NCBI GenBank assembly: GCA_016946835.1
Contig: JACVTC010000077.1
Span: 150,001-205,000 of the forward strand
Direction of reading: 5' to 3'
Origin: Neocallimastix lanati (nom. inval.)
Taxonomy: Eukaryota > Neocallimastigomycota > Neocallimastigomycetes > Neocallimastigales > Neocallimastigaceae
DNA: 55,000 nt
In this document: positions 23,880 to 35,310 of the stretch, piece after piece
How positions within the stretch are numbered: the stretch's first letter is position 1
Layout: every line of letters begins with the position of its first letter
The notes under the pieces: generated by a model
What the model was told of the DNA's origin: nothing
What the model saw: the letters and a program-made list of their open reading frames with translations, nothing else
The model's database searches: none
Translations under genes and position numbers: made by a program

Positions 23880-24240
23880 ATATCAGGTTCACTTTCTACA
23901 GTCTTCCAGTATTCCAGTTTTCACTCTTCGTACTAGAAGCCACTTTAGAAAGGATAACCATCGATTATCATCAGAATCACAGAAAGATGTAATTAATACA
24001 CCTGATATAGGTTATTCCCTTTCCATCAACCCTCCATGGACCTGGAAAAACAGTCCACATCATTGAGGAACTACTTATGATAGGTATTGCACTTGTTAAG
24101 AATTCCGCCAAGCCCACAATTTTTGGAACAGGTGACTCAGATGAACCTTTGAAAAGTAGTTCATTTAATTGTCTCTGTTTACCACTATCGAAATGTAGCT
24201 CATTTAAAACTAAAGTCCCATCCTGTATTATCAAACATTT
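23880..24240 (-). mobile_element. LINE family B-like, C-terminal fragment (copy B4)
   Basis: Minus-strand fragment that decodes to SGKQRQLNELLFKGSSESPVP and KIVGLAEFLTSAIPI. These match the C-terminal module of B1 and B3 (GERRRYINNIFQ and FVGLAEFLTNVMPI in B1). After this block the sequence diverges from B1 and B3 (GPWRVDGKGITYI), so it may represent a third subfamily. No tail or boundaries were recognised. Confidence 0.7.
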
Positions 24241-25496
24241 ATATCAAAATATTCATTAAATAAATAATTAATCTCTTTACCAAAAACATATAAAACATTT
24301 AGGACTATTTTCTACTAAAATATATATTAATGCTACATTTACTTTTAACTTTTAAAACACATAAAAAAATATAAATGAATTTAAATTAAAAATATAAATT
24401 TAAAATATTTTTAAAACAATTTTATTTTATTTTATTTTTATTTTATTTTTATTTTATTTTATTTTATTTTATTTTATTTTATTTTTATTCTTATTCTTAT
24501 TCTTATTTTTATTATTATTTTTATATATAAACATTTTACATTTTTAATTCAAACATTTTTTTTTTATTTATTTATTATTATAATTACTATAATAATAAAC
24601 TTAAATTTCACATCAAAATTGAAATAATAAATAAAAATAATAATAATAATGATAATAATAATAAAATAAAATAAATATGATAGTTTTTATTTTTTTTTTT
24701 TTTTTTTTCAGTTTGTTTCGTTTTTTTTGTTTGTTTGTTTGATTTTGTTTTTATTTTATATTTTTTTTTTAGTTTCGTTATGTTTTTTTTTTTTTTTAAT
24801 TTTATATATTTTCTTAATTTTTATTTTACTTTATTATTCCAACAATTAAAAATCTATAATCTTAAATTAATCTTAATTGTTAAAATTTCTTTTCTTTAAT
24901 TTAAAAACGCTTATAATATAGTGATATATATAAATTTCTTTTTTCTTCTTTCTTTTTAATTTCTGAAAGTATTAAAATGAATTCAATACTTCTATTAAAT
25001 ATGAATATAATGGAAATAATAATAATAATACTGAATATCATTTTATAATAAATATTTTCAAATTTCTTTAGAAATTTTGAATATTACATTATATATATAT
25101 ATATATATCTTCCAAATTTCGACTATTTTTTTTTTTTTTTTCTTATTTTTGTTTTTTGTCCTTGTTTTTATTTTAGCAATTCCTTAATCATCTAATTTTT
25201 TTTATTTTTTGAAAAAAACTAGATTAAAAAAAAAAAAAAAAAAAAAAAATTTTTTTTTGATTATATATATATATATATTTTATATATTGGATATTGGATA
25301 GTTTTATTATATATTAATAAAATAAAATAAAAAAAAAAAAGTAGAAATATAAAATAAATTATGTATATTAATAATCCTTTATTATATATAACATATATAA
25401 AAATAAAATTTGTTGAAATTCATAAATATATTATATATTATATATATATATTTATTCTTATTTCCCAATTTTATTTTTTATTCCAATTTAAATATT
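24241..25496. other. A/T-rich intergenic DNA with ATTTT and poly(T)/poly(A) runs
   Basis: No gene. It holds an (ATTTT)n-like run at about 24420-24490, a T/G-rich patch (TTTG repeats, about 24705-24775), a TA run near 25090-25110 and a mirrored A/T homopolymer pair at about 25226-25258. It includes the 3' flank of the repeat-protein gene. Confidence 0.6.
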
Positions 25497-28400
25497 TTAC
25501 TCTTCAGTTTTAACAATTTCACTCTTAACAACTCTTTCAACAACCTTTTCTGGACTACCATCAGCTGGAATAGTTGTAACCTTTTCAATAACAGTTTCTA
25601 CAGTTTGACCATTTTCATTAGTTACTGTTTCAACAGTAGTAGTGGTAACTACAGTTTCTTCCTTTTGTTCCTTAGCTTCAGTTTCAGCAGAAGTGGTACT
25701 TTTGACGACTTCTTCAGTAGATGGAACAATAGCTTCTTCAACCTTTTCAACTACTGGAGCAGTAACTTCTTGAACAGTTTCAGTAGTAGTTTCAACTACT
25801 GGAGCAGCAGCTTCTTCAGCAGCTTCTTCAACAGTTTCAGTAACAGTTTCACCAACTTCTGGAGTTTTCTTTTCGTGTTTGAAGATTTTCTTTAAGCTAA
25901 ACTTCTTAGACTTCTTTTCCTTATTTTCACTATCAGAAGTTTTTTCATCAGAATCAACTTCTTCAACAGTAGTATTTACAACTTCTTCAGTAGCTGGAGT
26001 AGCAACTTCCTCTACAGTAGTTTCAACTTTTTCAGCTGGAGTAGCTTCTTCTTCCTTCTTTTCATCAAATTTCTTTAAGAATTTCTTAACATCAAATAAT
26101 TTTTCCTTCTTTTCACCTTCAATTGGGACATCAACAACCGGAGTAACTTCTTCCTTTACTTCTTCAACTGGTTCAGTAACATTTTCAACAACAGTTTCTT
26201 TAACTTCTTTAACTTCTTCAACTTCTTCCTTAATTGGTTCTTCGGTTGGAACATCAGTCTTCTTGTCCTTATTTAAGAATTTGCTGAAAAAGGAATATCT
26301 CTTCTTCTTTTCGACTGGAGAGGTAGTAGTTTCAGTCTTTTCTTCAGTAACTTCTTCTACCTTTTCCTTAACATCTTCAGCAACTTCTTCTACTTTTTCC
26401 TTAGCATCTTCAGCAACATCTCTTACATTTTCAACAGTTTCTTCAACTTTTTCAGTTACTGGAACGGTAGCATCTTCAATCTTTTCAACAACCTTTTCTG
26501 TAGCTTCTTCGGCCTTTTCATTAGCATCAACAATAACGTCCTTAGCTTCATCAGCAGTTTCTTCAGCCTTTTCAACAACCTTTTCAGTTACTGGCTTTTC
26601 TTTCTTTTCCTTCTTTTCTCTCTTGAAAATATTAAAGATACTGAATCTTTTTTCCTTCTTTTGTTTTGGAGAAGCAACTTCTTCAACCTTTTCAACAGTT
26701 TCTTCAGTAACTTCTTCAACCTTATCCTTTGCTTCTTCAACAACTTCTTCAGTCTTGTCCTTAGCTTCTTCTGCAACATCCTTAGTTGCTTCTACGGCTT
26801 CTTCAGTCTTTTCTTTGATAGCATCAGCAACTTTTGATTCTTCCTTCTTCTTTCCGAATAATGAAATTCTTTTTTTATCAAATAACTTCTTCTTTTCCTT
26901 CTTTTCCTTCTTTTCTTCTTCATCAGATGAAGAAGAAGAGGAAGAGGATGTGTAACCATCTTCTTCCTTTTGTTTTTTAATCTTTAAAGCCTTCTTCTTT
27001 TCCTTCTTTTCTTCATCATCAGATGAAGAAGAGGAAGAGGAGGTGTTACCATCTTCTTCCTTTTGTTTTTTAATCTTCAAAGCCTTCTTCTTTTCCTTCT
27101 TTTCCTTCTTTTCTTCATCATCAGATGAAGAAGAGGAAGAGGAGGTGTTACCATCTTCTTCCTTTTGTTTTTTAATCTTCAAAGCCTTCTTCTTTTCCTT
27201 CTTTTCCTTCTTTTCTTCATCATCAGATGAAGAAGAGGAAGAGGATGTGTAACCATCTTCTTCCTTTTGTTTTTTAATCTTCAAAGCCTTCTTCTTTTCC
27301 TTCTTTTCCTTCTTTTCTTCATCATCAGATGAAGAAGAGGAAGAGGAGGTGTAACCATCTTCTTCCTTTTGCTTCTTAATCTTCAAAGCCTTCTTCTTTT
27401 CCTTCTTTTCCTTCTTTTCTTCATCATCAGATGAAGAGGAAGAGGAAGTATTACCATCTTTATTTTCCTTTTTATGTTTCTTAAATAATCCTAAGAAACC
27501 ATCCTTAGTCTTCTTTTCCTTCTTTTCCTTCTTTTCCTTCTTTTCTTCATTAATTTTAACATTTTCTTCAGTTGTGGAAGCAGCAAGAGGAACGTCAACA
27601 AATTCTGGAGATTCAGTATTTTCTTTCTTAACTTCATTTATAATTTCATCAACCTTTTCTTCAACAGATGGTGAAACTTCATCCTTTTTCTTTTCTTCTG
27701 AATTAAGCTTTTTGGCAACCTTATCACCAGCTTTTTCAAGAGCTTCTCCGGCCTTTTCAACAGATTCACCAACAGCTTTCTTGACCTTGTTGAAAATAGT
27801 CTTAGACTTTGATGGAGAAGCTGGAGCTGCTTCAGTAACAACTTCTTCAGTCTTTTCAACAATTGGTTCAGAAGCATCCTTAACTTCAGTAGTGACAGTT
27901 TCAACAACTTCAACTGGACCAGCTTCAGTAACTACTTCAGTTTCAGTAACTTCCTTTTTCTTTTCTTCTGGATTAAGCTTCTTAGCAACCTTATCACCAG
28001 CCTTTTCAAGAGCTTCACCAGCTTTTTCGACAGATTCACCAACAGCCTTCTTAACCTTGTTGAAAATAGTCTTAGATTTTGATGGAGAAGCTGGAGCAGC
28101 TTCAGTGACAACTTCTTCAGCCTTTTCAACAACTGGTTCAGAAGCATCCTTAATTTCAGTGGTGACAGTTTCAACAACTTCAACTGGACCAGCTTCAGTA
28201 ACTACTTCAGTTTCAGTGACTTCCTTTTTCTTTTCTTCTGGATTAAGCTTCTTAGAGGCCTTTTCAACAGATTCACCAACAACCTTCTTTACTTTATTGA
28301 ATATAGACTTCTTTGGTTTTGCTGGAGCAGCTTCAGTAACAACTTCTTCAGTAGTTTCAGTAATTGGTTGAGTAGCATCTTCCTTAACCTCAGTAGTGAC

Positions 28401-29384
28401 AGTTTCAACAACTTCAACAGGGCCGGCTTCAGTAACTACTTCAGTTTCAGTAACTTCCTTTTTCTTTTCTTCTGGATTTAGCTTCTTAGCAACCTTATCT
28501 CCAGCCTTTTCAAGAGCTTCACCAGCTTTTTCGACAGATTCACCAACAGCCTTCTTAACCTTGTTGAAAATAGTCTTAGACTTTGATGGAGAAGCTGGAG
28601 CAGCTTCAGTGACAACTTCTTCAGTCTTTTCAACAACTGGTTCAGAAGCATCTTTAACTTCAGTGGTAACAGTTTCAACTACTTCAACCGGACCAGCTTC
28701 AGTAACTACTTCAGTTTCAGTAACTTCCTTTTTCTTTTCTTCTGAATTAAGCTTCTTGGCAACCTTATCACCAGCCTTTTCAAGAGCTTCACCAGCTTTT
28801 TCAACAGATTCACCGACAGCCTTCTTAACTTTACTGAAGAGAGACTTTTTTGGTTTAGCTGGAGCAGCTTCAGTAACAACTTCTTCTGTGGTTTCAACAG
28901 TTTCTACTACTGGAACATCTTCGACCTTAACTTCAGTAGCAACAGTTTCTGGTCCACCTTCAGTAATAACATCATCATAATAATCTTGCTTAGCTGGAAG
29001 ACCATTGTTTGGAGCTACAATGTCTTCAACCTTTTTTTCATCATTGACGGCAACAGTTTCAGTAACCTTTGTTACTACAGCTGGAGCAGCTTCAGTAACA
29101 ACTTCATCTGGACTAACTTCAGTAATGATAGTTTCAACTTTTTCAACAACTGGTGCTGAAGTTTCAGTAACAACGGTTTCAACTGGACCAGATTCAGTGA
29201 CAACTTCAGTATCAGCTGGAACTTCTTCATAAACTTCTTTAACAACTGTAGTTACATTACCATCAACGTAAACCTTTGCTCCATCAGCTATTTCTTTTTC
29301 CAATTTAGCTTTACTTTGTTCTTCGGTAGCATCGACATATTCGACAACCTCTTCAACAACAACGTTTTCCTTTGGACTAGACAT
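25497..29384 (-). CDS. Large Lys/Glu/Val/Thr-rich modular repeat protein, function unknown
   Basis: A single open frame of 1295 residues starting at 29384 (AAAAATGTC, A at -3), not interrupted by introns. I do not recognise a domain. It has three repeat systems. (1) Residues 176-565: five amphipathic-helix units (KAVGESVEKAGEALEKAGDK type, third unit shortened) at 181, 271, 360, 439 and 529, alternating with acidic VTEAGPVEVVETVTTE spacers. (2) Residues 645-830: six units of 34 residues with a basic half (KKALKIKKQKEE) and a poly-Ser/acidic half (SSSSSSSDDEE), likely CK2-type phosphosites. (3) Residues 850-1015: LEA-like EEAKDKVEEV helical repeats. Short aromatic/basic motifs (SLFSKVKK, RFSIFNIFK, RYSFFSKFL, KFSLKKIFK) recur at least eleven times through the whole chain. 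There is no signal peptide or membrane span. Highly charged and probably extended or disordered; a scaffold, membrane-surface or cytoskeleton-binding role is only a guess. Codon use is far less A/T-biased than the flanks, hinting at strong expression. Confidence 0.9.
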   Translation of the reverse strand: MSSPKENVVVEEVVEYVDATEEQSKAKLEKEIADGAKVYVDGNVTTVVKEVYEEVPADTEVVTESGPVETVVTETSAPVVEKVETIITEVSPDEVVTEAAPAVVTKVTETVAVNDEKKVEDIVAPNNGLPAKQDYYDDVITEGGPETVATEVKVEDVPVVETVETTEEVVTEAAPAKPKKSLFSKVKKAVGESVEKAGEALEKAGDKVAKKLNSEEKKKEVTETEVVTEAGPVEVVETVTTEVKDASEPVVEKTEEVVTEAAPASPSKSKTIFNKVKKAVGESVEKAGEALEKAGDKVAKKLNPEEKKKEVTETEVVTEAGPVEVVETVTTEVKEDATQPITETTEEVVTEAAPAKPKKSIFNKVKKVVGESVEKASKKLNPEEKKKEVTETEVVTEAGPVEVVETVTTEIKDASEPVVEKAEEVVTEAAPASPSKSKTIFNKVKKAVGESVEKAGEALEKAGDKVAKKLNPEEKKKEVTETEVVTEAGPVEVVETVTTEVKDASEPIVEKTEEVVTEAAPASPSKSKTIFNKVKKAVGESVEKAGEALEKAGDKVAKKLNSEEKKKDEVSPSVEEKVDEIINEVKKENTESPEFVDVPLAASTTEENVKINEEKKEKKEKKEKKTKDGFLGLFKKHKKENKDGNTSSSSSSDDEEKKEKKEKKKALKIKKQKEEDGYTSSSSSSSDDEEKKEKKEKKKALKIKKQKEEDGYTSSSSSSSDDEEKKEKKEKKKALKIKKQKEEDGNTSSSSSSSDDEEKKEKKEKKKALKIKKQKEEDGNTSSSSSSSDDEEKKEKKKALKIKKQKEEDGYTSSSSSSSSDEEEKKEKKEKKKLFDKKRISLFGKKKEESKVADAIKEKTEEAVEATKDVAEEAKDKTEEVVEEAKDKVEEVTEETVEKVEEVASPKQKKEKRFSIFNIFKREKKEKKEKPVTEKVVEKAEETADEAKDVIVDANEKAEEATEKVVEKIEDATVPVTEKVEETVENVRDVAEDAKEKVEEVAEDVKEKVEEVTEEKTETTTSPVEKKKRYSFFSKFLNKDKKTDVPTEEPIKEEVEEVKEVKETVVENVTEPVEEVKEEVTPVVDVPIEGEKKEKLFDVKKFLKKFDEKKEEEATPAEKVETTVEEVATPATEEVVNTTVEEVDSDEKTSDSENKEKKSKKFSLKKIFKHEKKTPEVGETVTETVEEAAEEAAAPVVETTTETVQEVTAPVVEKVEEAIVPSTEEVVKSTTSAETEAKEQKEETVVTTTTVETVTNENGQTVETVIEKVTTIPADGSPEKVVERVVKSEIVKTEE
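26890..27455 (-). repeat. 102-bp coding tandem repeat (Ser/Lys/Glu units)
   Basis: Six units, each encoding 34 residues with DDEE at residues 653, 687, 721, 755 and 789; the last unit is three residues shorter. Units differ by few bases (GGTAAC/GGTTAC-type changes giving GNT or GYT), which suggests recent unequal exchange or conversion. Confidence 0.9.
27690..28860 (-). repeat. About 270-bp coding tandem repeat (amphipathic helix plus acidic spacer)
   Basis: Five units of about 90 residues, one shortened by deletion of the GEALEKAGDKVA part. High identity at the DNA level indicates recent duplication within the gene. Confidence 0.88.
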
Positions 29385-29564
29385 TTTTTATTACTAATAA
29401 TTATAAATAAAAATAAAAAGTAAAATTGTTTTTCGACTTGATAAATAAATAAAAATGTTTATTTGCTTATTATATATATAATATTTATATATCTATTTAT
29501 TTCTAAATATATTTTTGTATTTTGTTAAATTTTCTTGATAGTAAATTTTTAAAAAAAAAAAATA

Positions 29565-29666
29565 ATTTTCGTCAAATTGTTAAATAATTTATCCCTTCTT
29601 TTGTGTTTTTTTCGTTTATATATACTTTTTGTTTTTTGTTATTGTTTTGTTTAGATTTTCGTCAAA
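29565..29666. promoter_or_regulatory. Duplicated ATTTTCGTCAAA box upstream of the repeat-protein gene
   Basis: The 12-mer ATTTTCGTCAAA occurs at 29565-29576 and again at 29655-29666, 90 bp apart, about 180-280 bp upstream of the start codon at 29384. CG-containing 12-mers are rare in this A/T background, so a shared transcription-factor site is plausible, but this is inference. Confidence 0.35.
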
Positions 29667-32258
29667 AAAAAAAAAAGTTTGATAACTTATAAAAAAAAAT
29701 AAATATATATTTATAAATTAAATAAAATGTAAAATGTTTATATAGTATATTACACAACAAAGAAAAAATCGATTTTTTCTTCTATTATTTCTTTTCCTTT
29801 ATAACCAAAAGGAGTTTTTTAGCTTAAATTAATATTTCAAAAAAATTTAAATTAATACGCTTTAAAATATATCTTAAATTAGTCTAAAATTCTTTCTTTT
29901 ATATCTTCACAAAATATACATATTCTTCATAATTTATATATATATATATATATATTTTTTTTTTTTAAAAAAAAAATATTAAATTAATAAATGATATATA
30001 ATACAACTATTATTATAATAAATTATAACAATTAAATAATTTAATTTTAATATTTAACATTTAGGAATTTAAAATAATTTTTTAATATTAAATATTTATT
30101 GTTAATTTTTCTTTAATAATTAATATTATTTTTTTATTGACCTATTCCAAACAATATATCATTATATATTAAATATATTTCTATCAATACTTTAATATAA
30201 TGTATATGATTTATTGAAACTTATAGTATTCAATATAAAATCCATATAAATATAATTAACTTTTTTTATATATTAAAAATTTTATTTTATAATAATCTTT
30301 GGCTTTTTGATTATGATATATGAAATAGTATATCTACAATATTATAGTAATATATTTAATATATTAAAATTGAAATTTTCAATTAATTAAATAATAAAAA
30401 ACATAAATAATAATATTAATATAGTATATTAATTTTAAATTAATAAATAAAAAATGTTCATAATAAAAAATTTATAATATCGTTTCAGTGTATAATAGAT
30501 ATATTATGATAGAAAACTTTAATATTTATTTAAATAATTCCATAAATTATAATAAATTGAAATATATTTTTTTAATTAATAATATATTTATAATACTTTA
30601 ATCAATAAAATTATGTTAAAATAATATATTATTCATTTTATCATACATATAAATATTATAAATTAATATATTAAAATTTAAAAGGCAAATAAAACTTTTT
30701 TATGAATATTATATTATTGTTTCATTTATTATTAATTTATATAATATAAAATAAAATATACAATTTTAAACAGACATTAAATATATTATTCTTTAAATTT
30801 TTTTATATATTTTTTATATATTTTACTATAAAAATTATTGTAAAATATTTATTATAAATTTATTATTCATTAAAATATTAAAATATACTTATTTTCATAA
30901 TTATTTTTATTAAAATATTTCAATTAAATTTCTAAAATATAATTTTCATAATATATTTATTTTATTATTTCATTTATTTTATTTATGTAATATATTTATT
31001 TATGTATATAATATTTCATTTATTTCATTCATTTTATTTATGTAATATATTTATTTATGTATATAATATGAATAATTATTCAATAAAATTAAAATTTTTC
31101 CAATATCATTTTAATCAACTAATTAAAACTAATTAAAATAAAATAATTATTGAATAAATAAAAATAATATTAATAATATGTGAATATAATTAAAAAAATT
31201 ATATTACAGTAGTATTGTAATATTATATTGTTTTTCTTATATAATAATTGATTGCCTCATAGACTTTTAAATATATAAAAAAAAAAAAAAAAACTATAAT
31301 TATTTTATAATATTCATATTAATTATATAAATAAGATGTATTATCAATATAATTAATGATATATCAAAATATATATTGTATATTTAATAAATAATTATGA
31401 TTTATAACCAATTTTGAATTATTTGTATTACTTTTTTGAAATTTATAAAAATAAAAAAATAAATAAATAAATAATGAAACAAAATTTTTAAAATAATTTT
31501 ATTATGAACAGTCAAATTTATAATAAAAAATATAAATATAATCTAACCTTAGTAAAAAAATATAATAATAAAAATGATTAAAAAAAATGATTTAAATAAA
31601 AAAGAAATTACTTAACCTTTTAGTTTTAATATATATTTTTTCTAAGAGTAAAATAATTTAAAAAAAAAAATTATAAATATCCTCTATTAAGATATTTCAC
31701 ACTAAAATAATAATTTAGGTATTTTTTAAAATTAATAAATAATAAAAATATAAAAATTAAATATGCATTATGCATCAAAATCAATTAAAATATGTATATG
31801 ATTTTATATACTGATATTTTAAAATATCTGATATATTTTTCTAGAATTATTAAAAAAAAAAATAAATAATAATTATCTTTGATTTTATCATTAATATTAA
31901 TAATATTTAAAGAAAATATAATATATTAATGATAAAAGAAAATTTGAAATTGATAATTGATATACAAAAATATAAAAAAAAATGTATATATATATTTTTT
32001 CATTAAAAAATATTCTTTTAAGCATATCTTCTTTAATTACTAAAATAAATATTAATCTATATTTTTATATTAATATTTAAATAAATAAATGATAAATAAT
32101 ATAATTAAATATAATATAAATTATATTAATAAGAATTGGAAATACCTTCTGATATAAAAAGATTTTTTATATTTTACCAAATAATAAAATAAATAATTAC
32201 TCTTTTTGTTATTACCTTTTTTAAATTGTATATAAATAGAATTATATGTAATAATTTG

Positions 32259-32290
<32 letters not shown>

Positions 32291-32386
32291 ATTAATGATA
32301 GATAGATGAACAATTTCGAATAGTATAAATAAAAAAAAATATATATATATTTTTAATATTTTTACTATTCAACGATTTATTACTTT

Positions 32387-32437
<51 letters not shown>

Positions 32438-33539
32438 TTGGATAGTTTGTTAAATTGTTTTTTAATGACAACCAATATTTAAATATAAAAAATAAAAAAT
32501 AAAAACAAATCTTTGAAAATTATTGATGCTTAATTAAATTAAAATTGATATATGAAAAATTGAATAACAGAAAAAAAAAAAAAATTTTACGGAATTTTGA
32601 AGTTTCAAAATAATAGATGAATTATTTTAAATAAAATAAAATAAAATAAAATAAAATAAAATAAAATAAAATAAATAGTTGAATAAAAATATAAGGTACA
32701 AATTGAATATAATCAAATAGAATAATTTTTTTTTAACAGAATTACTAATTAATAAAGATAATAATTTTTTTAATGATACAATTTTTTCTACTTTGATAAA
32801 ATTTTCTATCTTTTGATGAATTATAATATTTAATTGCATATAATTTAATAATGCATAACAGTTAAAATAATATTTTTCTTTTAATATTTTTTTTTAACCA
32901 GAAGATTAATTTTTTTTTTTCAATTTCAAAAAAAAGAAAGATATATTATTATTTATAATTTAAATATATATATATTTTGTAAATATATAGTATAAAAAAT
33001 TTTGAATTCTATGTTACCCTTAATGATTTTTTTTTTTTTTATTTTATTTTATTTATTTTTTTTTTATTTAATTCCAATTTAAAAAAAAAAATTAAAAAAA
33101 AAAAAAGTTCAAAGAAATCTGTCACATGATATATTAAATTTATATACATTTTTTCATTTATATAGAATTGTATAATTATATATTAAAATATAATTTCTTT
33201 TTTTAGTATATTAAATTTAAAAATTTACAAATATTTTAATTATATTTATAAAAACGTTATAATAAATAGAGTTTTAATTTATTTTTAATCTAATTAGGAT
33301 ATTAAAATAATAGATAATTTAATTTTAAAATTATTATTTTTTGAAAATAAAAAAAAAAAAGAATAAAATATGGTTAATAACAAAAAAAAAGCAAAAATTA
33401 ATACAGAATATAAAATATGGATAATTATGTTAATAATTAATAATATTAAAAGTTTTAAATATAAATTATCATATAAATATAATATTTATAAAAATTTCTA
33501 TTTCTGTAATGAATATCATTATACAATATTGATATTATT
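29667..33539. other. A/T-rich gene-free DNA
   Basis: No frame with protein-like composition. It contains (AT)n near 29936-29955, poly(T) at about 32262-32286 and a TAAAA run at about 32629-32673 (the open minus-strand frame across it is repeat-derived). It includes the upstream region of the repeat-protein gene. Confidence 0.6.
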
Positions 33540-33875
33540 AATAATATTATTATTATAAATAATAATAATATTATTACTATTATAGATATTACTATTATAA
33601 ATGATAAAAATAATAATATTATTACTATTATAGATATTACTATTATAAATAATAATAATATTATTACTATTATAGATATTACTATTATAAATAATAATAT
33701 TATTACTATTATAGATATTACTATTATAAATAATAATATTATTACTATTATAGATATTACTATTATAAATAATAATATTATTACTATTATAAATAATAAT
33801 AATATTATTACTATTATAGATATTACTATTATAAATAATAATAATATTATTACTATTATGATTATTACTATTTCT
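33540..33875. repeat. A/T minisatellite with TATAGATATTACTATTATAAAT core
   Basis: The core TATAGATATT recurs at 33581, 33629, 33671, 33710, 33749 and 33815. The spacing of 48, 42, 39, 39 and 66 varies by multiples of three because an internal AAT run changes length. Units contain a TAATAATATTATTA palindrome. The open minus-strand frame here is a by-product. Confidence 0.9.
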
Positions 33876-35225
33876 TTATTATTTATTGTCAATTATTTAA
33901 AACTTATAAAAGTTTAATGAACCTATTGGTATGTCATTTTTTCCTTTCAATAATTATTATTCAATATTTAAAAAAATGATAAAAGTTATATATGAAAAAT
34001 AAATACCATATACATACCAAGCAATAAAAAAGTAGTAATGAAATAATAAAATATTTTATTATATATTAACCATCATTATTATTTATAAAATCATTAATAT
34101 CAATTATTATATGCTAAATTTTTACTTTATTTTAAAGTAATTTATGTATATTTTTTTTGTTATCTTAGTTATCATATTTATCTATTAATTTTATGCATAA
34201 GTTATTTTTTATTTTTAATTAAAGGTAGTTAAGAGTTTTATAATTCATTTAATTACATATTTATATATTTTTATTTTTTTTATAATTTTTTTTTATTTAA
34301 TTATATATTTTTATTTTTTTTATAATTTTTTTTTATTTAATTTTTTATTTTATTTTTTTTTTAAATGTTAAAGTTTTATACGTGGCTTTTAAAAAATTTT
34401 TTTTTAAAACTTTTTATTGCCAGAAAATTAAATTAAATTAGATTTTAAGCTATTATCATTATGGATTATACTTTTTTCATATTATAAATTGTGTAACATA
34501 TTAATATAAAATTATTTATTAAATTAAATATAATTAAATTAATATAATATTAATATTTAATAATAATATATTATTTGATATTTAGTATTAATTTTTATAT
34601 ATAATTTATTATATATTATTTATTATGTATATTATATATTTTCTATTTATGATTTATTGCTAATTGTCATAAATTTTTTTTTTTATTTTTATTTTTATTT
34701 ATTTATTTTTTATTTTAATAAATAATTATTAAATTTTTGCAGTTTAAAGAATTAAAGAATTTATTTTATTTATATAATAATTAGTCTTTATTAAACCTCC
34801 TTTTAATTTTTTTTTGTATTATAATATAAAAAAACTATTTTTGGTATTAATAATAAAACCACTTAATATTTAATATTTATATTTGACTTTTAATTAATTA
34901 GTTATTTTATTATAATATTTTATTTAAATAAATAAACATAATCATTAAAAAATAGCATCGAAAAATTATTGTTTTTATGGTTGTTTATATTATTATAATT
35001 AATTTTATTTTATTAAGGTTTAATAATTATTAATATTTTATTTATTTTTATATTAATAATAAATAATAACTATAGTTTTAAAATAAAATAACACAATCGG
35101 CTAATTAATAAATAGTAATATTTAAATAAAGTTATGGTAATGTTTATTATATAACTAAATTTTATATTTTAATTAGTATAAAATAACATAATATTCAGTA
35201 TGTTATTGAATAAGTGACTACATAT

Positions 35226-35310
35226 TTACGGCAATTCTATTTAAAACCATTATTATTATTATTATTTTTTTATTTTAAATTATAGAACTATAGAAACTCT
35301 ACTGCCGTAA
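35226..35310. repeat. Short inverted repeat TTACGGCA / TGCCGTAA
   Basis: Arms at 35226-35233 and 35303-35310, separated by 69 bp. These are among the few GC-containing words in several kilobases. It could form a hairpin or mark ends of a small element, but no target duplication is obvious. Confidence 0.5.

Noticed and set aside
25879-28980. Several long Ser/Phe-rich plus-strand frames
   Set aside because: They are antisense shadows of the repeat-protein gene, caused by its Glu/Lys-rich codons.
33455-33892. 145-codon Ile/Val-rich frame that looks like a membrane protein
   Set aside because: It comes entirely from the ATT/AAT minisatellite.
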